DNA from: an uncultured Archangium sp.
GTDB taxonomy: Bacteria; Myxococcota; Myxococcia; Myxococcales; Myxococcaceae
Length of the DNA: 64,000 nucleotides
Assembly (NCBI GenBank): GCA_903905455.1
Contig: CAIVGN010000006.1
Span: 1-64,000, forward strand
Reading direction: 5' to 3'
Positions 18,894 to 28,699 of this stretch are shown one piece after another (position 1 is the first letter of the stretch; each line of letters starts with the position of its first letter). A program made the position numbers and the translations under genes. Under the pieces are notes generated by a model that did no database searches, was not told where the DNA came from, and saw only the letters and a list, made by a program, of their open reading frames with translations.

Positions 18894-19016
18894 GCGACAT
18901 GGCAGTCGATGGTTGAAGAGGTTCCCCCCCACCACTTCAGCAGCCTCGCTGTGTTGGCAGTACCAGAAGACCCGCGGCCCGGTGTTCCCTCAGGGAGCAC
19001 CGGGTCGCCTTCTTTT
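18894..19016 (+). ncRNA. pxr: Pxr-like small RNA, copy 2
   Basis: A tandem paralogue of the first RNA. It has the same first stem (GUUGAAG 18912-18918 with CUUCAGC 18935-18941) and the same 7-C loop (18924-18930), and shares the 25-nt block 18921-18945 exactly. The middle (18946-18965) and the loop of the terminator hairpin have diverged, while AGAAGACCCGCGGCCCG is kept. Every element is offset by 240 bp from copy 1 up to the start of the terminator stem. Two copies with separate promoters could give dosage control or different targets; neither has been shown here. Confidence 0.78.
18974..19016 (+). terminator. Intrinsic terminator of RNA copy 2
   Basis: GCGGCCCGGTG (18974-18984) pairs with CACCGGGTCGC (18998-19008) with one G-U pair. 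An inner TCCC/GGGA extension follows, then CTTCTTTT. Confidence 0.8.
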
Positions 19017-19055
19017 GTGCGCCCTTCGCGTCGTTGAGCGACTCCTGCACCCATG

Positions 19056-19087
19056 AAAAAGCCCCGGCGCCGTGAGGCACCGGGGCT
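19056..19087 (-). terminator. Intrinsic terminator of the nuo operon
   Basis: Read on the minus strand, AGCCCCGGTGCC, a TCAC loop and GGCGCCGGGGCT are followed by TTTT, 28 bp past the nuoN stop. The stem is 12 bp with one wobble pair. It also shields the convergent RNA genes from the respiratory operon. Confidence 0.82.
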
Positions 19088-19114
19088 GCTCGGTCCGCCC
19101 TGAGGGGCGGCGGC

Positions 19115-20670
<1,556 letters not shown>

Positions 20671-20674
<4 letters not shown>

Positions 20675-22446
20675 GGGCGCACCTGCTGCAGGTTGGGCTG
20701 CAACGGCTGGAGCTGGAAGGGCCGCGCCGGTCGAACCATGTCGGGCGAGACCACCGGGCGGAAGGTCGGAGCCGGCGCGGGCACCGCGGCATCAGCCACG
20801 GCCACGCGGGGCAGTTGGCGCACGTTGACGCGGACCTTCGCGTCGTCGTTGGCGCCTTCACCCGAGGCGTACTTCGCGCGGGCGATGTAGCGCTCGGTGC
20901 TCGTGTTGAGCACGTCGAGGAAGGGCTGCGGGCGCAGGCCCATCACCAGGATGAGCACGATGAAGGGCAGGGCGGCGACGAACTCGCGACGGCCGAGGTC
21001 CTTGAGGCCCAGGTTCTCCTGGTGCGTGACCTGGCCGAAGAAGACCTTCTGCACCATCCACAACATGTAGGCCGCCCCGAGGATCACCGCCGTGGTGGCC
21101 AGCACCCCGAAGCCCATGGGGAGGTTCGACTTGAAGGTCCCCAGCAGCACCAGGAACTCACCGACGAAGCCGTTGGTGCCGGGCACGGCGATGCTCGAGA
21201 AGGTGACGACCAGGAAGAAGGCCGCGTACACCGGCATCACCTTGGCGATGCCGCCGTAGTCGCTCATCAAGCGCGCGTGGCGGCGCTCGTAGAGCATGCC
21301 GAAGAGGAGGAAGAGCGCCCCCGTGGACACGCCGTGGTTGAGCATCTGGTACGCGCTGCCGGTGGCGCCTTCGGCCGTGAAGGCGAAGATGCCCAGCATG
21401 CAGTAGCCGAGGTGGCTGACCGACGAGTAGGCGATGAGCTTCTTGATGTCCCGCTGCGCCAGCGACATCAGCGCGCCGTAGACGATGCCGATGACCGCCA
21501 GCGTCGCGAAGAGCGTCTGGTACTGCCGCGCGGCGATGGGGAAGAAGGGCACCGCGAAGCGCCAGAAGCCGTAGGTGCCCAGCTTGAGCATCACGCCGGC
21601 GAGCACCATGGAGCCGGCCACCGGGGCCTGCACGTGGGCGTCCGGCAGCCAGGTGTGCAGCGGGAACATCGGCACCTTGATGGCGAAGGCCACGGCGAAG
21701 GCGAGGAAGAGGTACGGCCCGTAGCGGAACAGCGACAGCGCCACCGGGGTCAGCCCCGCACCGTCGCCGCCAGGGTTGGCCTTGAGGTACGCGCCCAGCT
21801 CGCGGGAGGCGCCCATCAACCCGTTGTAGATGGTCGAGTAGTCGAAGCTCCGCGCGCCCGCGGGCGCCGCCAGGAAGTACACGGCGAAGAGGGCCAGCAG
21901 CATCAGCACCGAGCCGACCATCGTGTAGAGGAAGAACTTCATCGCGGCCTTCTGCCGCTCCTCCGAGCCCCACACGCCGATCAGCAGGTACATCGGGATG
22001 AGGACGGCCTCGAAGAACATGAAGAACAGCAGCGTGTCGATGGCGCAGAAGGCGCCGAAGGTCGCGGTCTGCAGCACCAGCAGGGCGATGTGGAACTCCT
22101 TCACGCGCTCCTGCACGAAGGTCCACGACGAGAGCACCACCATCGGCCCCAGCACGCCGGTCAGCAGCACCAGCGCCACGGCCAGGCCGTCGACGCCGAC
22201 GTGGTAGCTGATGCCCACGTCGGAGAGCCACTGCATGCGGTACTCGAGCTGGAACTCGACCGGCGAGCGGACCTCGAAGCGGCCCCAGGCCCAGACGGTG
22301 GTGAGGAAGCTGCCGATCATGCCGGCCAGCGTCACCGCGCGAATCTGCCCCTTTTCGTCCTTGGGCAGCAGCGCCACCAGCCCCGCGACCATCAGCGGGA
22401 AGAAGATGACCAGGTTCAGAATGCGGGAATCGAAGATCGAGTTCAC
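20671..22446 (-). CDS. nuoM: NADH-quinone oxidoreductase subunit M
   Basis: A 591-residue antiporter-like proton-pumping subunit of complex I. Signatures include FFEAVLIPMYLLIGVWG, KVPMFPLHTWLPDAHVQAP and AYSSVSHLGYCMLG. The start is the GTG at 22446, which overlaps the nuoL stop (GTGA); an ATG 24 bp upstream would lie inside nuoL. The last 60-80 residues, after FLDVLNTS, are Pro/Ala/Val-rich and not part of the usual fold, so the protein has an unusual C-terminal tail (ending LQPNLQQVRP). Confidence 0.94.
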
Positions 22447-24635
22447 GGCAGCACCTTGAAGATCGCCCACACCACGCCGCTGGAAGCAGCCAGGGCCATG
22501 ACCGCCGCGTACATCTGCGCGTCACCCGTCTGCAGGTAGCGCAGCACCGCACCGGTGCGCGCCGTCAGCCACGCCGTGCCGTGCACCGCCACGCTGTCGA
22601 TCAACACCGCGTCGACCACCTTGTGGAGGATGCGCGAGAGCACCGTGATGGGCTTGATGATGAGGGCGTCGTAGACCTCATCGACGTAGAACTTGTTGAA
22701 CGAGAACTTGCGCAGCGGCTCGAGGAACTGCAGCGACCCGCCGCGGGGCAGGAAGCGGCGGTAGATGAAGAAGGCCAGGGCGCCGGAGACGATGGCGATG
22801 ATCCAGGCCTGAATCCACGGGCCGACCATCGACTCGTGCTCGTGGGGCAGTTCCAGGAACTGCTTCTGGGCGACCAGGTCGTTGGTGGTGCGCAGCACCG
22901 GGTCGAGGAAGTTCTCCATCAGCGTCTGGGTGACGGTCTCACCACCGCGCTGCATGTGCATGATCGGCAGGCCGTGCACGAGGGCCACCACGGCGAGCAC
23001 CGCGAGCACCACCAGCGGGCCGGTCATCAGCGGGGCCGACTCGTGGGCGTGCGGGGTCTTGGCGTCCTTGGAGCGCTCGCCCTCGAACGTCAGGAAGTAG
23101 GCGCGCATCATGTAGAACGCGGTGCAGGCGGCGGTCAGCGTACCCATCACCCAGGCGAGGGTCTGGAGCCCGTGGTACCCGGCGATGTGCTGGGTGTGCG
23201 CCGCGTGGAGGATGGCGTCCTTCGAGAAGAAGCCGGACAGCGGCACGATGCCGGTGATGGCCATGGTGGACACGAGGAAGGTCGCCCAGGTGACGGGCAT
23301 CTCCTTGCGCAGGCCACCGAGCTTGGTCACGTCTTCTTCGTCGGCGTTGCCGTGCATCACCGAGCCGGCCGCCAGGAACAGGCAGGCCTTGAAGAAGGCG
23401 TGGGTGACCACGTGCAGGAAGGCCGCCCAGAAGGCGCCCACGCCGATGCCCAGGAACATCAGGCCCAGCTGCGAGACCGTCGAGTAGGCGAGGATCTTCT
23501 TGATGCCCTTCTGGGTGAAGGCGATCAGCGCGGCGACCAGCGCGGTCGTGGCGCCGATGAGGGCGATGGTGATCATCGCCACCGGCGAGAGCACCACGAG
23601 GTAGCTGACGCGCGTGAAGAGGTAGATGCCGGAGGTGACCATGGTCGCCGCGTGGATGAGGGCGGAGACCGGCGTCGGGCCGGCCATGGCGTCGGGCAGC
23701 CAGACGTAGAGCGGGATCTGCGCCGACTTGCCGGCCGCGCCGAGCAGGAAGCACAGCATGATGATGGTCAGCGCCAGCTCGTAGGTCAGGCCGGTCAGCG
23801 GGCCGGTGACGATCTTCTCGTCGAGCAGGTTGGGGAGCGCCTTGGCGGTCTCCTCGAGCACCGAGAAGGCCAGCGGGCCCTTCTCCGCCACGGCCGAGCC
23901 GTAGCGCGACGAGACCTGCTCGCCGGTGATGCCCGCGCGGTTCAGCTTGTCGGCCGGCAGGCCGACGATGCTCTCGACCATCAGCACCATGAGGAAGCTG
24001 GCGACGAGGAAGCCGAAGTCACCGATGCGGTTGGTGATGAACGCCTTGCGACCGGCGTAGGCCTTCTGCGGGTCGTCGTACCAGAAGCCGATCAGCAGGT
24101 AGCTGCACATGCCCACGCCTTCCCAGCCCACGAAGAGCAGGGGCAGCGAGTCGGCCAGCACCAGGGTGAGCATCGCGGCGATGAACAGGTTCAGGTACGC
24201 GAAGAAGCGCCAGTAGCCCTTGTCGTGGCTCATGTACTCGGCCGAGTACAGGTGGATGAGGAAGCCCACGCCGGTGATGACCAGCAGCATCACCCCCGAG
24301 AGGTGGTCGACCACGAGCCCGAAGTTGACGCGGAAGGTGCCCGCCTGGAACCAGGTGCCGAAGTCGGCGCCGACCGCGTAGCCGATGCCCCCGAAGGGCG
24401 AGGGCGCCGAGGCGCGGAAGTCGTTGACCGACCAGAACACGAGCAGCGAGAGCAGGAAGCTCCCGAACACGGCGCCGATGGTGACGAGGTGCACGTTGGC
24501 GCGGCCGATGACCTTGCCGGCGACGCCGCTGATGAGCGCGCCGAGCAACGGCAGGGCGATGATCAACCAGAGCGCATGGCCCGCCTGCGTCGCGTCGACG
24601 GGGGCGGTCTGAAAGAAGAGCTGGAGCTTTTCCAC
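22443..24635 (-). CDS. nuoL: NADH-quinone oxidoreductase subunit L
   Basis: A 730-residue subunit and the distal proton pump, which carries the long lateral helix that runs along the membrane arm. Signatures include LLFVGWEGVGMCSYLLIGFW, SAQIPLYVWLPDAMAGPTPV, SALIHAATMVTSGIYLF and AYSTVSQLGLMFLG. The C-terminal part (after FFSKDAILHAAH) carries the extra helices expected of NuoL. The start is GTG, 16 bp after the nuoK stop. Confidence 0.95.
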   Translation of the reverse strand: MEKLQLFFQTAPVDATQAGHALWLIIALPLLGALISGVAGKVIGRANVHLVTIGAVFGSFLLSLLVFWSVNDFRASAPSPFGGIGYAVGADFGTWFQAGTFRVNFGLVVDHLSGVMLLVITGVGFLIHLYSAEYMSHDKGYWRFFAYLNLFIAAMLTLVLADSLPLLFVGWEGVGMCSYLLIGFWYDDPQKAYAGRKAFITNRIGDFGFLVASFLMVLMVESIVGLPADKLNRAGITGEQVSSRYGSAVAEKGPLAFSVLEETAKALPNLLDEKIVTGPLTGLTYELALTIIMLCFLLGAAGKSAQIPLYVWLPDAMAGPTPVSALIHAATMVTSGIYLFTRVSYLVVLSPVAMITIALIGATTALVAALIAFTQKGIKKILAYSTVSQLGLMFLGIGVGAFWAAFLHVVTHAFFKACLFLAAGSVMHGNADEEDVTKLGGLRKEMPVTWATFLVSTMAITGIVPLSGFFSKDAILHAAHTQHIAGYHGLQTLAWVMGTLTAACTAFYMMRAYFLTFEGERSKDAKTPHAHESAPLMTGPLVVLAVLAVVALVHGLPIMHMQRGGETVTQTLMENFLDPVLRTTNDLVAQKQFLELPHEHESMVGPWIQAWIIAIVSGALAFFIYRRFLPRGGSLQFLEPLRKFSFNKFYVDEVYDALIIKPITVLSRILHKVVDAVLIDSVAVHGTAWLTARTGAVLRYLQTGDAQMYAAVMALAASSGVVWAIFKVLP

Positions 24636-24651
24636 GGGGTGTTTGCCTCTC

Positions 24652-24963
24652 TCAGTGCTTCATCGACTGGATTTCCTCGATGTTGACCGTGCCGCGGGCA
24701 CGGAACACCGAGATGACGATGGCGAGGCCGACAGCAGCCTCTGCGGCGGCGACGGCGATGATGAAGAAGGCGCTCAGGTGGCCCAGGTCGTCGCCGCGCT
24801 CACGGGCGAAGGCGAGGAACGTGAGGTTCGTGGCGTTGAGCATCAGCTCGATGCACATGAACACCACCAGCGCGTTGCGGCGAATGAGCACGCCGAGCAT
24901 GCCGAGGCAGAACAGCGCCGCGGCGAGAATGAGGTAGTGCGAGGTCGAGATGGTCTGAATCAC
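24652..24963 (-). CDS. nuoK: NADH-quinone oxidoreductase subunit K
   Basis: 103 residues with three membrane helices, the usual NuoK length. The signature LGVLIRRNALVVFMCIELMLNATNLTF includes the buried glutamate of helix 2 (MCIEL), and a second glutamate lies in AEAAVGLAI; both belong to the proton path. The start is GTG, 7 bp after nuoJ. Confidence 0.95.
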   Translation of the reverse strand: MIQTISTSHYLILAAALFCLGMLGVLIRRNALVVFMCIELMLNATNLTFLAFARERGDDLGHLSAFFIIAVAAAEAAVGLAIVISVFRARGTVNIEEIQSMKH

Positions 24964-24970
24964 AAGTCCC

Positions 24971-25483
24971 TCAGATGCGCGGCTTGGCGACGACGACGGC
25001 GCCGAGGATCGCGACGAGCAGCAGCAGCGAGACCGCTTCGAACGGGAACAGCCACTGGGTGTACATCACCTCGCCCAGGTGCTGGATGGTCCCGAAGTTC
25101 TTGAGCTTCGCGGCGTCGCCGACCCAGGTGAGCTCGGCCGTCGGCAGCTTGCGGAAGACCGCGGTGAGCGAGACGAAGAGCGCGATCACCGCCACGCCGC
25201 CGGCGATGCGCGAGGGCGTGAAGTGCAGCACCGGCCCCGAGTCGGTCAGCGACAGCAGCATGATCACGAACAGGAAGAGCACCATGATCGCGCCGGCGTA
25301 CACGAGCACCTGGAGCGCGGCGATGGTGTGCGCCCAGAGCAGCACGTAGATGCCCGAGAGGAAGAAGAACGTGGCCACCAGCGACATGGCCGAGGCGACG
25401 GGGTTGCGGGCGAAGATCACGCCCGACGCGGCCACCAGGGTGCACACCGAGAACAGCCAGAAGAGAACCTGTTCGGCGTTCAC
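24971..25483 (-). CDS. nuoJ: NADH-quinone oxidoreductase subunit J
   Basis: About 170 residues with five membrane helices. VYAGAIMVLFLFVIMLL, with the helix-3 region known to form a pi-bulge in complex I, is characteristic. The start is the GTG at 25483 in a GTGA overlap with the nuoF stop. The order F-J shows that the subunits G, H and I usually found between them are absent here. Confidence 0.93.
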   Translation of the reverse strand: MNAEQVLFWLFSVCTLVAASGVIFARNPVASAMSLVATFFFLSGIYVLLWAHTIAALQVLVYAGAIMVLFLFVIMLLSLTDSGPVLHFTPSRIAGGVAVIALFVSLTAVFRKLPTAELTWVGDAAKLKNFGTIQHLGEVMYTQWLFPFEAVSLLLLVAILGAVVVAKPRI

Positions 25484-26817
25484 TTGAACTCCCCGAAGAC
25501 GCCCCACGGCGTCTCGCCATGCGGGCAGCGCTTCTGCGCGATGTGGTCTTCGAATTCCTTGCGGAACTTCTGCACGAAGCTCTGCACCGGCAGCGCCCCG
25601 GCATCACCGAGCGCGCAGATGGTGTTCCCCAGGCCGATGGGCGGCCAGGGCGCGATGGCCTGGGCGACGTTCACCAGGGTGTCCAGGTCCGCGGGCTCGC
25701 CGCGACCCTCTTCGATCTTGCGGATGATGCGGGCCATCCACGGCTGGCCTTCGCGGCAGGGCGTGCACTGGCCGCACGACTCTTCGGCGTAGAACCGGGC
25801 CACGCGCCACAGGCAGCGCACCATGCAGGCCGTGTCGTCCATCACCATCACGCCGCCCGAGCCGGCCATGGACTGCAGCGGCTTGAAGGCGTCGAACTCG
25901 AGCTTCACGTCGAGCTCGTCGGCGGTGAGCACCGGCGCCGAGCTGCCGCCGGGAATGCAGGCCTTGACCGTGCGCCCCTCGGGCAGCCCCTGGCCGTAGG
26001 CCTTGTCGTAGATCAGCTCGCGCAGCGAGGTGTCCATGCTCACTTCGTAGGTGCCGGGGCGCAGCACGGCGCCGGACACGGTCACGAGGCGGGTGCCGCC
26101 GGACTTGCCGGTGCCCAGCTTCATGAACCACTCGGCGCCCTTCTCGAAGATGCGCGGCAGCGAGGCGATGGTCTCCACGTTGTTGACCACCGTGGGGCTG
26201 CCGAACAGGCCGACCACCGCGGGGAAGGGCGGCTTCAATCGCGGCCAGCCCTTCTTGCCCTCGAGCGACTCGAGGAGCGCGGTCTCTTCGCCGCAGATGT
26301 ACGCGCCGGCGCCACGCACCTGGTACACGTTCAACTCGAAGTCGGTGCCCATCAACTTCTTGCCGAAGATGCCCGCCGCGTACGCTTCGGCGATGGCCTT
26401 ATCGAGCACGGCCGAGGGGTGCTTGAACTCGCCGCGGGCGTAGATGTAGCAAGTGTGCGCGCCCAGCGCGAAGCAGGCGATGCCGATGCCCTCGAGCAGC
26501 AGGTGCGGGTCGTTCTCGAGGATGAAGCGGTCCTTGGCGGTGCCCGGCTCGGACTCGTCGGCGTTGATCGCCAGGTAGCGCGGCTTGGTGTTCTTCTCCA
26601 GCGAGGGCACGAAGCTCCACTTGAGCCCCGTGGGGAAGCCGGCGCCGCCACGACCGCGCAGGCCCGACTTCTTGACCTCGTCGGTGATGGCCGCGGGCGC
26701 CATGGTGAGCGCCTTCTTCAGCTGCTCGTAGCCCCCGTTCTTCTGGTACCCGTCGAGGGTGTGGTTGGCACCCTTGTGCCAGTCGCGGGTGATGACCTTC
26801 TCGGCGAGCACGCTCAT
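25480..26817 (-). CDS. nuoF: NADH-quinone oxidoreductase subunit F
   Basis: A 445-residue NADH-binding subunit carrying FMN and the N3 [4Fe-4S] cluster. It shows GRGGAGFPTGLKWSF (nucleotide binding), NADESEPGTAKDR (FMN region), GAYICGEETALLESLEG, and cluster ligands in ESCGQCTPCREG plus a later TICALGD cysteine. The start ATG at 26817 overlaps the nuoE stop (ATGA). It transfers electrons from NADH through FMN towards subunit G. Confidence 0.95.
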   Translation of the reverse strand: MSVLAEKVITRDWHKGANHTLDGYQKNGGYEQLKKALTMAPAAITDEVKKSGLRGRGGAGFPTGLKWSFVPSLEKNTKPRYLAINADESEPGTAKDRFILENDPHLLLEGIGIACFALGAHTCYIYARGEFKHPSAVLDKAIAEAYAAGIFGKKLMGTDFELNVYQVRGAGAYICGEETALLESLEGKKGWPRLKPPFPAVVGLFGSPTVVNNVETIASLPRIFEKGAEWFMKLGTGKSGGTRLVTVSGAVLRPGTYEVSMDTSLRELIYDKAYGQGLPEGRTVKACIPGGSSAPVLTADELDVKLEFDAFKPLQSMAGSGGVMVMDDTACMVRCLWRVARFYAEESCGQCTPCREGQPWMARIIRKIEEGRGEPADLDTLVNVAQAIAPWPPIGLGNTICALGDAGALPVQSFVQKFRKEFEDHIAQKRCPHGETPWGVFGEFK

Positions 26818-27302
26818 GAGAGCTTCTCCAGCAAGGCGTCGACCTTGGCCTTGGTCAGGTTCTCGTGGTGGTCTTCGTTGACCTGCAGGCAGGGCGCGGT
26901 GCCGCACGAGGCGAGGCACTCGGTCTCGCGCAGGAAGTACTTCTCGCCGTTCTCGCCGGCCTTCGCCTGGAGCTTGTCCTCGAGGTACTTGAGCATCCCC
27001 TCGGCCCCGCGCAGGGCGCAGGCGAGGTTGGTGCACACGTCGATGACGTACTTGCCGGGCTTCTTCGTGTGGAACATCACGTAGAAGGTGGCCACCTCGT
27101 AGGCGCGCGCGACCGTGGTCTCGAGCCTCGTGGCGACCTGTTGCATCCCCTCCGGGGGCAACCACCCGTGCATCGTCTGCAACAGGCGGAGCGCTGGCAA
27201 CATGGCCGCGCTCTTCCGATCAGGGGGATAATGCGAGAGCAACTCCGCGATACCCGCATCGAACTTCTTCTGCTCGTCTGCGGTGAACAGGGGTTCCGCC
27301 AT
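26814..27302 (-). CDS. nuoE: NADH-quinone oxidoreductase subunit E
   Basis: A 162-residue thioredoxin-fold subunit with the N1a [2Fe-2S] cluster. The four ligands are in CTNLAC (two cysteines) and ETECLASCGTAPC (two cysteines). The ATG at 27302 is chosen because codons upstream in frame lose the strong G/C third-position bias, so the longer TTG-started reading is not coding. It is the first gene of the nuoE-F-J-K-L-M-N operon. Confidence 0.93.
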   Translation of the reverse strand: MAEPLFTADEQKKFDAGIAELLSHYPPDRKSAAMLPALRLLQTMHGWLPPEGMQQVATRLETTVARAYEVATFYVMFHTKKPGKYVIDVCTNLACALRGAEGMLKYLEDKLQAKAGENGEKYFLRETECLASCGTAPCLQVNEDHHENLTKAKVDALLEKLS

Positions 27303-27312
27303 GGCGGCGCGG

Positions 27313-27341
27313 TACGTAGAAGCATCACCGCAATAGGTCAA
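27313..27341 (-). promoter_or_regulatory. Possible sigma-70-type promoter of the nuo operon
   Basis: On the minus strand TTGACC (27336-27341) is followed after 17 bases by TACGTA (27313-27318). The -10 match is poor, and the predicted start would leave a leader of only a few bases, consistent with the lack of a ribosome site before nuoE. This is tentative. Confidence 0.25.
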
Positions 27342-27396
27342 CGAAATCCTTGGATTGCCGCGCCTTCTTGGCGGCCCCCGGGGCAGGATCGGCTGA

Positions 27397-28128
27397 TCAG
27401 CGGAACAGGGCGACGAACTGGCGGTAGTGAAAATGGGCCAACCCGAGGCTCACCGAGCCCAGCACGTGCCAGATGGCGTGGCCGGGGAAGAGGTGATCCT
27501 TGGGGTCGCAGCGGGCGCCCGAGGCATCCGAGGCCGAGAAGGCCGCGGCCACGGCGATGAACACCAGCGATGCGCCGAGCGCGCGGTGATCCACCTTCAC
27601 CTTCGAGGCCCGCGTGGCGAGCACCTCGGTGAGCAGGGTCAGCACGATCAGCAGCCCCACGATGCCCTGCACCGGCAGGTGCATCTTCGCCACGGCCACG
27701 GTCAGGGCGGTCAGGGCGAAGATGGTCACGTAGAGCGTCTTGAAGAAGGCGTCGGCCTTGACCACCCCCAGGCGCAGCAGGTTGAGCAGCAGTACCAGGC
27801 CGAAGAAGAAGTACATGCCCCAGAAGTCGAGCACCTGGGTCACGAAGGCGACGGTCGCGTGGTAGGCGAACGAGGTGGTGCCCACCCAGAAGGCGGCCGG
27901 GGCCCAGAAGCGCAGGGTCCGGCTCTGGTCCTTGCGCGTGTAGAAGAACAGCCCGGCGGCGATCACCAGGTAGGCGAGGTTGCTCCAGGTGTTGGCCGGC
28001 TCGGCGATGACGCCGCACAGCGTCTCCTCGCACCACTTCACGTTGGGCAGCCCGCCCCACTCGCGCAGGGGCGTCCAGGTGCACTCGGGGTTCGTCAGGT
28101 TCGGGTAGTCAGCGAAGGACTGGGCCAT
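27397..28128 (-). CDS. Alkaline-ceramidase-like membrane hydrolase
   Basis: About 243 residues with seven predicted membrane helices. It has the signature of the alkaline ceramidase (CREST) superfamily: an N-terminal WCEETLCGVIAEPANTWSNL segment, a middle SFAYHATVAF, and a C-terminal DPKDHLFPGHAIWHVLGS, which together supply the Ser, Asp and three His zinc-site residues. Eukaryotic members hydrolyse ceramide to sphingosine and fatty acid, and myxobacteria do make sphingolipids, but the bacterial substrate is inferred. ATG at 28128 is preferred over a TTG 18 bp upstream. It is preceded by a palindrome at 28188-28199. Confidence 0.75.
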   Translation of the reverse strand: MAQSFADYPNLTNPECTWTPLREWGGLPNVKWCEETLCGVIAEPANTWSNLAYLVIAAGLFFYTRKDQSRTLRFWAPAAFWVGTTSFAYHATVAFVTQVLDFWGMYFFFGLVLLLNLLRLGVVKADAFFKTLYVTIFALTALTVAVAKMHLPVQGIVGLLIVLTLLTEVLATRASKVKVDHRALGASLVFIAVAAAFSASDASGARCDPKDHLFPGHAIWHVLGSVSLGLAHFHYRQFVALFR

Positions 28129-28187
28129 GGCGCGCGCCAATGACAACGCGCGCGGCCCGTCGTCAACGAGCGCGCGCGCGACATTTC

Positions 28188-28199
28188 CACAACGTTGTG
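28188..28199. promoter_or_regulatory. 12-bp palindrome CACAACGTTGTG
   Basis: A perfect dyad 60 bp upstream of the ceramidase-like gene and 5 bp after the stop of the gene before it. It is a possible operator, with no other support. Confidence 0.3.
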
Positions 28200-28204
28200 A
28201 AGGG

Positions 28205-28699
28205 TTACTTGAGGGGGATCGACGGGCCGAGGTTGCGATCTCCCAGCTTCACCGCGGGCCCGGTGGCCGCCGGGGGCTGCTCGGCGTGCACGGGGCGCCC
28301 GAAGCGGTAGGGCACCTTGAAGTGGAAGCCCATGGCCCCCGAGTCTCCGTCGAGCTTGAGCACCGCGTCGCCTGGCGGCGGGGCCTCGAAGTGGAAGGTG
28401 ATGGTCTCGGTGACCAGCACCGGCTCGGCGTTGGGCAGCAGGGTGAGCCGGGTACGGCCCGAGACCACGGTGGCCCCGGGGGGCACCTCGAGGGTCATCA
28501 CGAAGGGCATGGCCAGGGCGTTGACCCGCTCGAGCTTCGCGAGCACCACCGCCTCGGTGGCCGACCGCGAGACCTCTTCCCACGAGACGCGCACCGGGGG
28601 CAGGGCGCGGGTGGTGGTCTCCAGGGGCGCGCCCTGCGGGGACAGCTGGGGGCTGGCGCAGGCGGTCCACAGCAACAGGCAACTCAGAAGGGGCTTCAT
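28205..28699 (-). CDS. Small exported lipoprotein
   Basis: 164 residues with a lipoprotein signal (LLLWTACAS). The mature part looks like a single beta-sandwich (alternating strands such as FVMTLEVPPGATVVSG and LVTETITFHFEAPP) and ends in a Pro-rich tail. No family is recognised. Its ATG overlaps the stop of the upstream metalloprotease gene (TGATG), so it is probably made with it and may assist or bind it. Confidence 0.65.
   Translation of the reverse strand: MKPLLSCLLLWTACASPQLSPQGAPLETTTRALPPVRVSWEEVSRSATEAVVLAKLERVNALAMPFVMTLEVPPGATVVSGRTRLTLLPNAEPVLVTETITFHFEAPPPGDAVLKLDGDSGAMGFHFKVPYRFGRPVHAEQPPAATGPAVKLGDRNLGPSIPLK

Noticed and set aside
18722-19056. Short open frames on both strands over the small-RNA region
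   Set aside because: They cross promoters, RNA stems and terminators, have no ribosome sites and show no coding bias; the region is non-coding.
27303-27341. N-terminal extension of nuoE to a TTG start
   Set aside because: The added codons have many T at third positions, unlike the rest of the gene, and NuoE homologues begin near the ATG at 27302.
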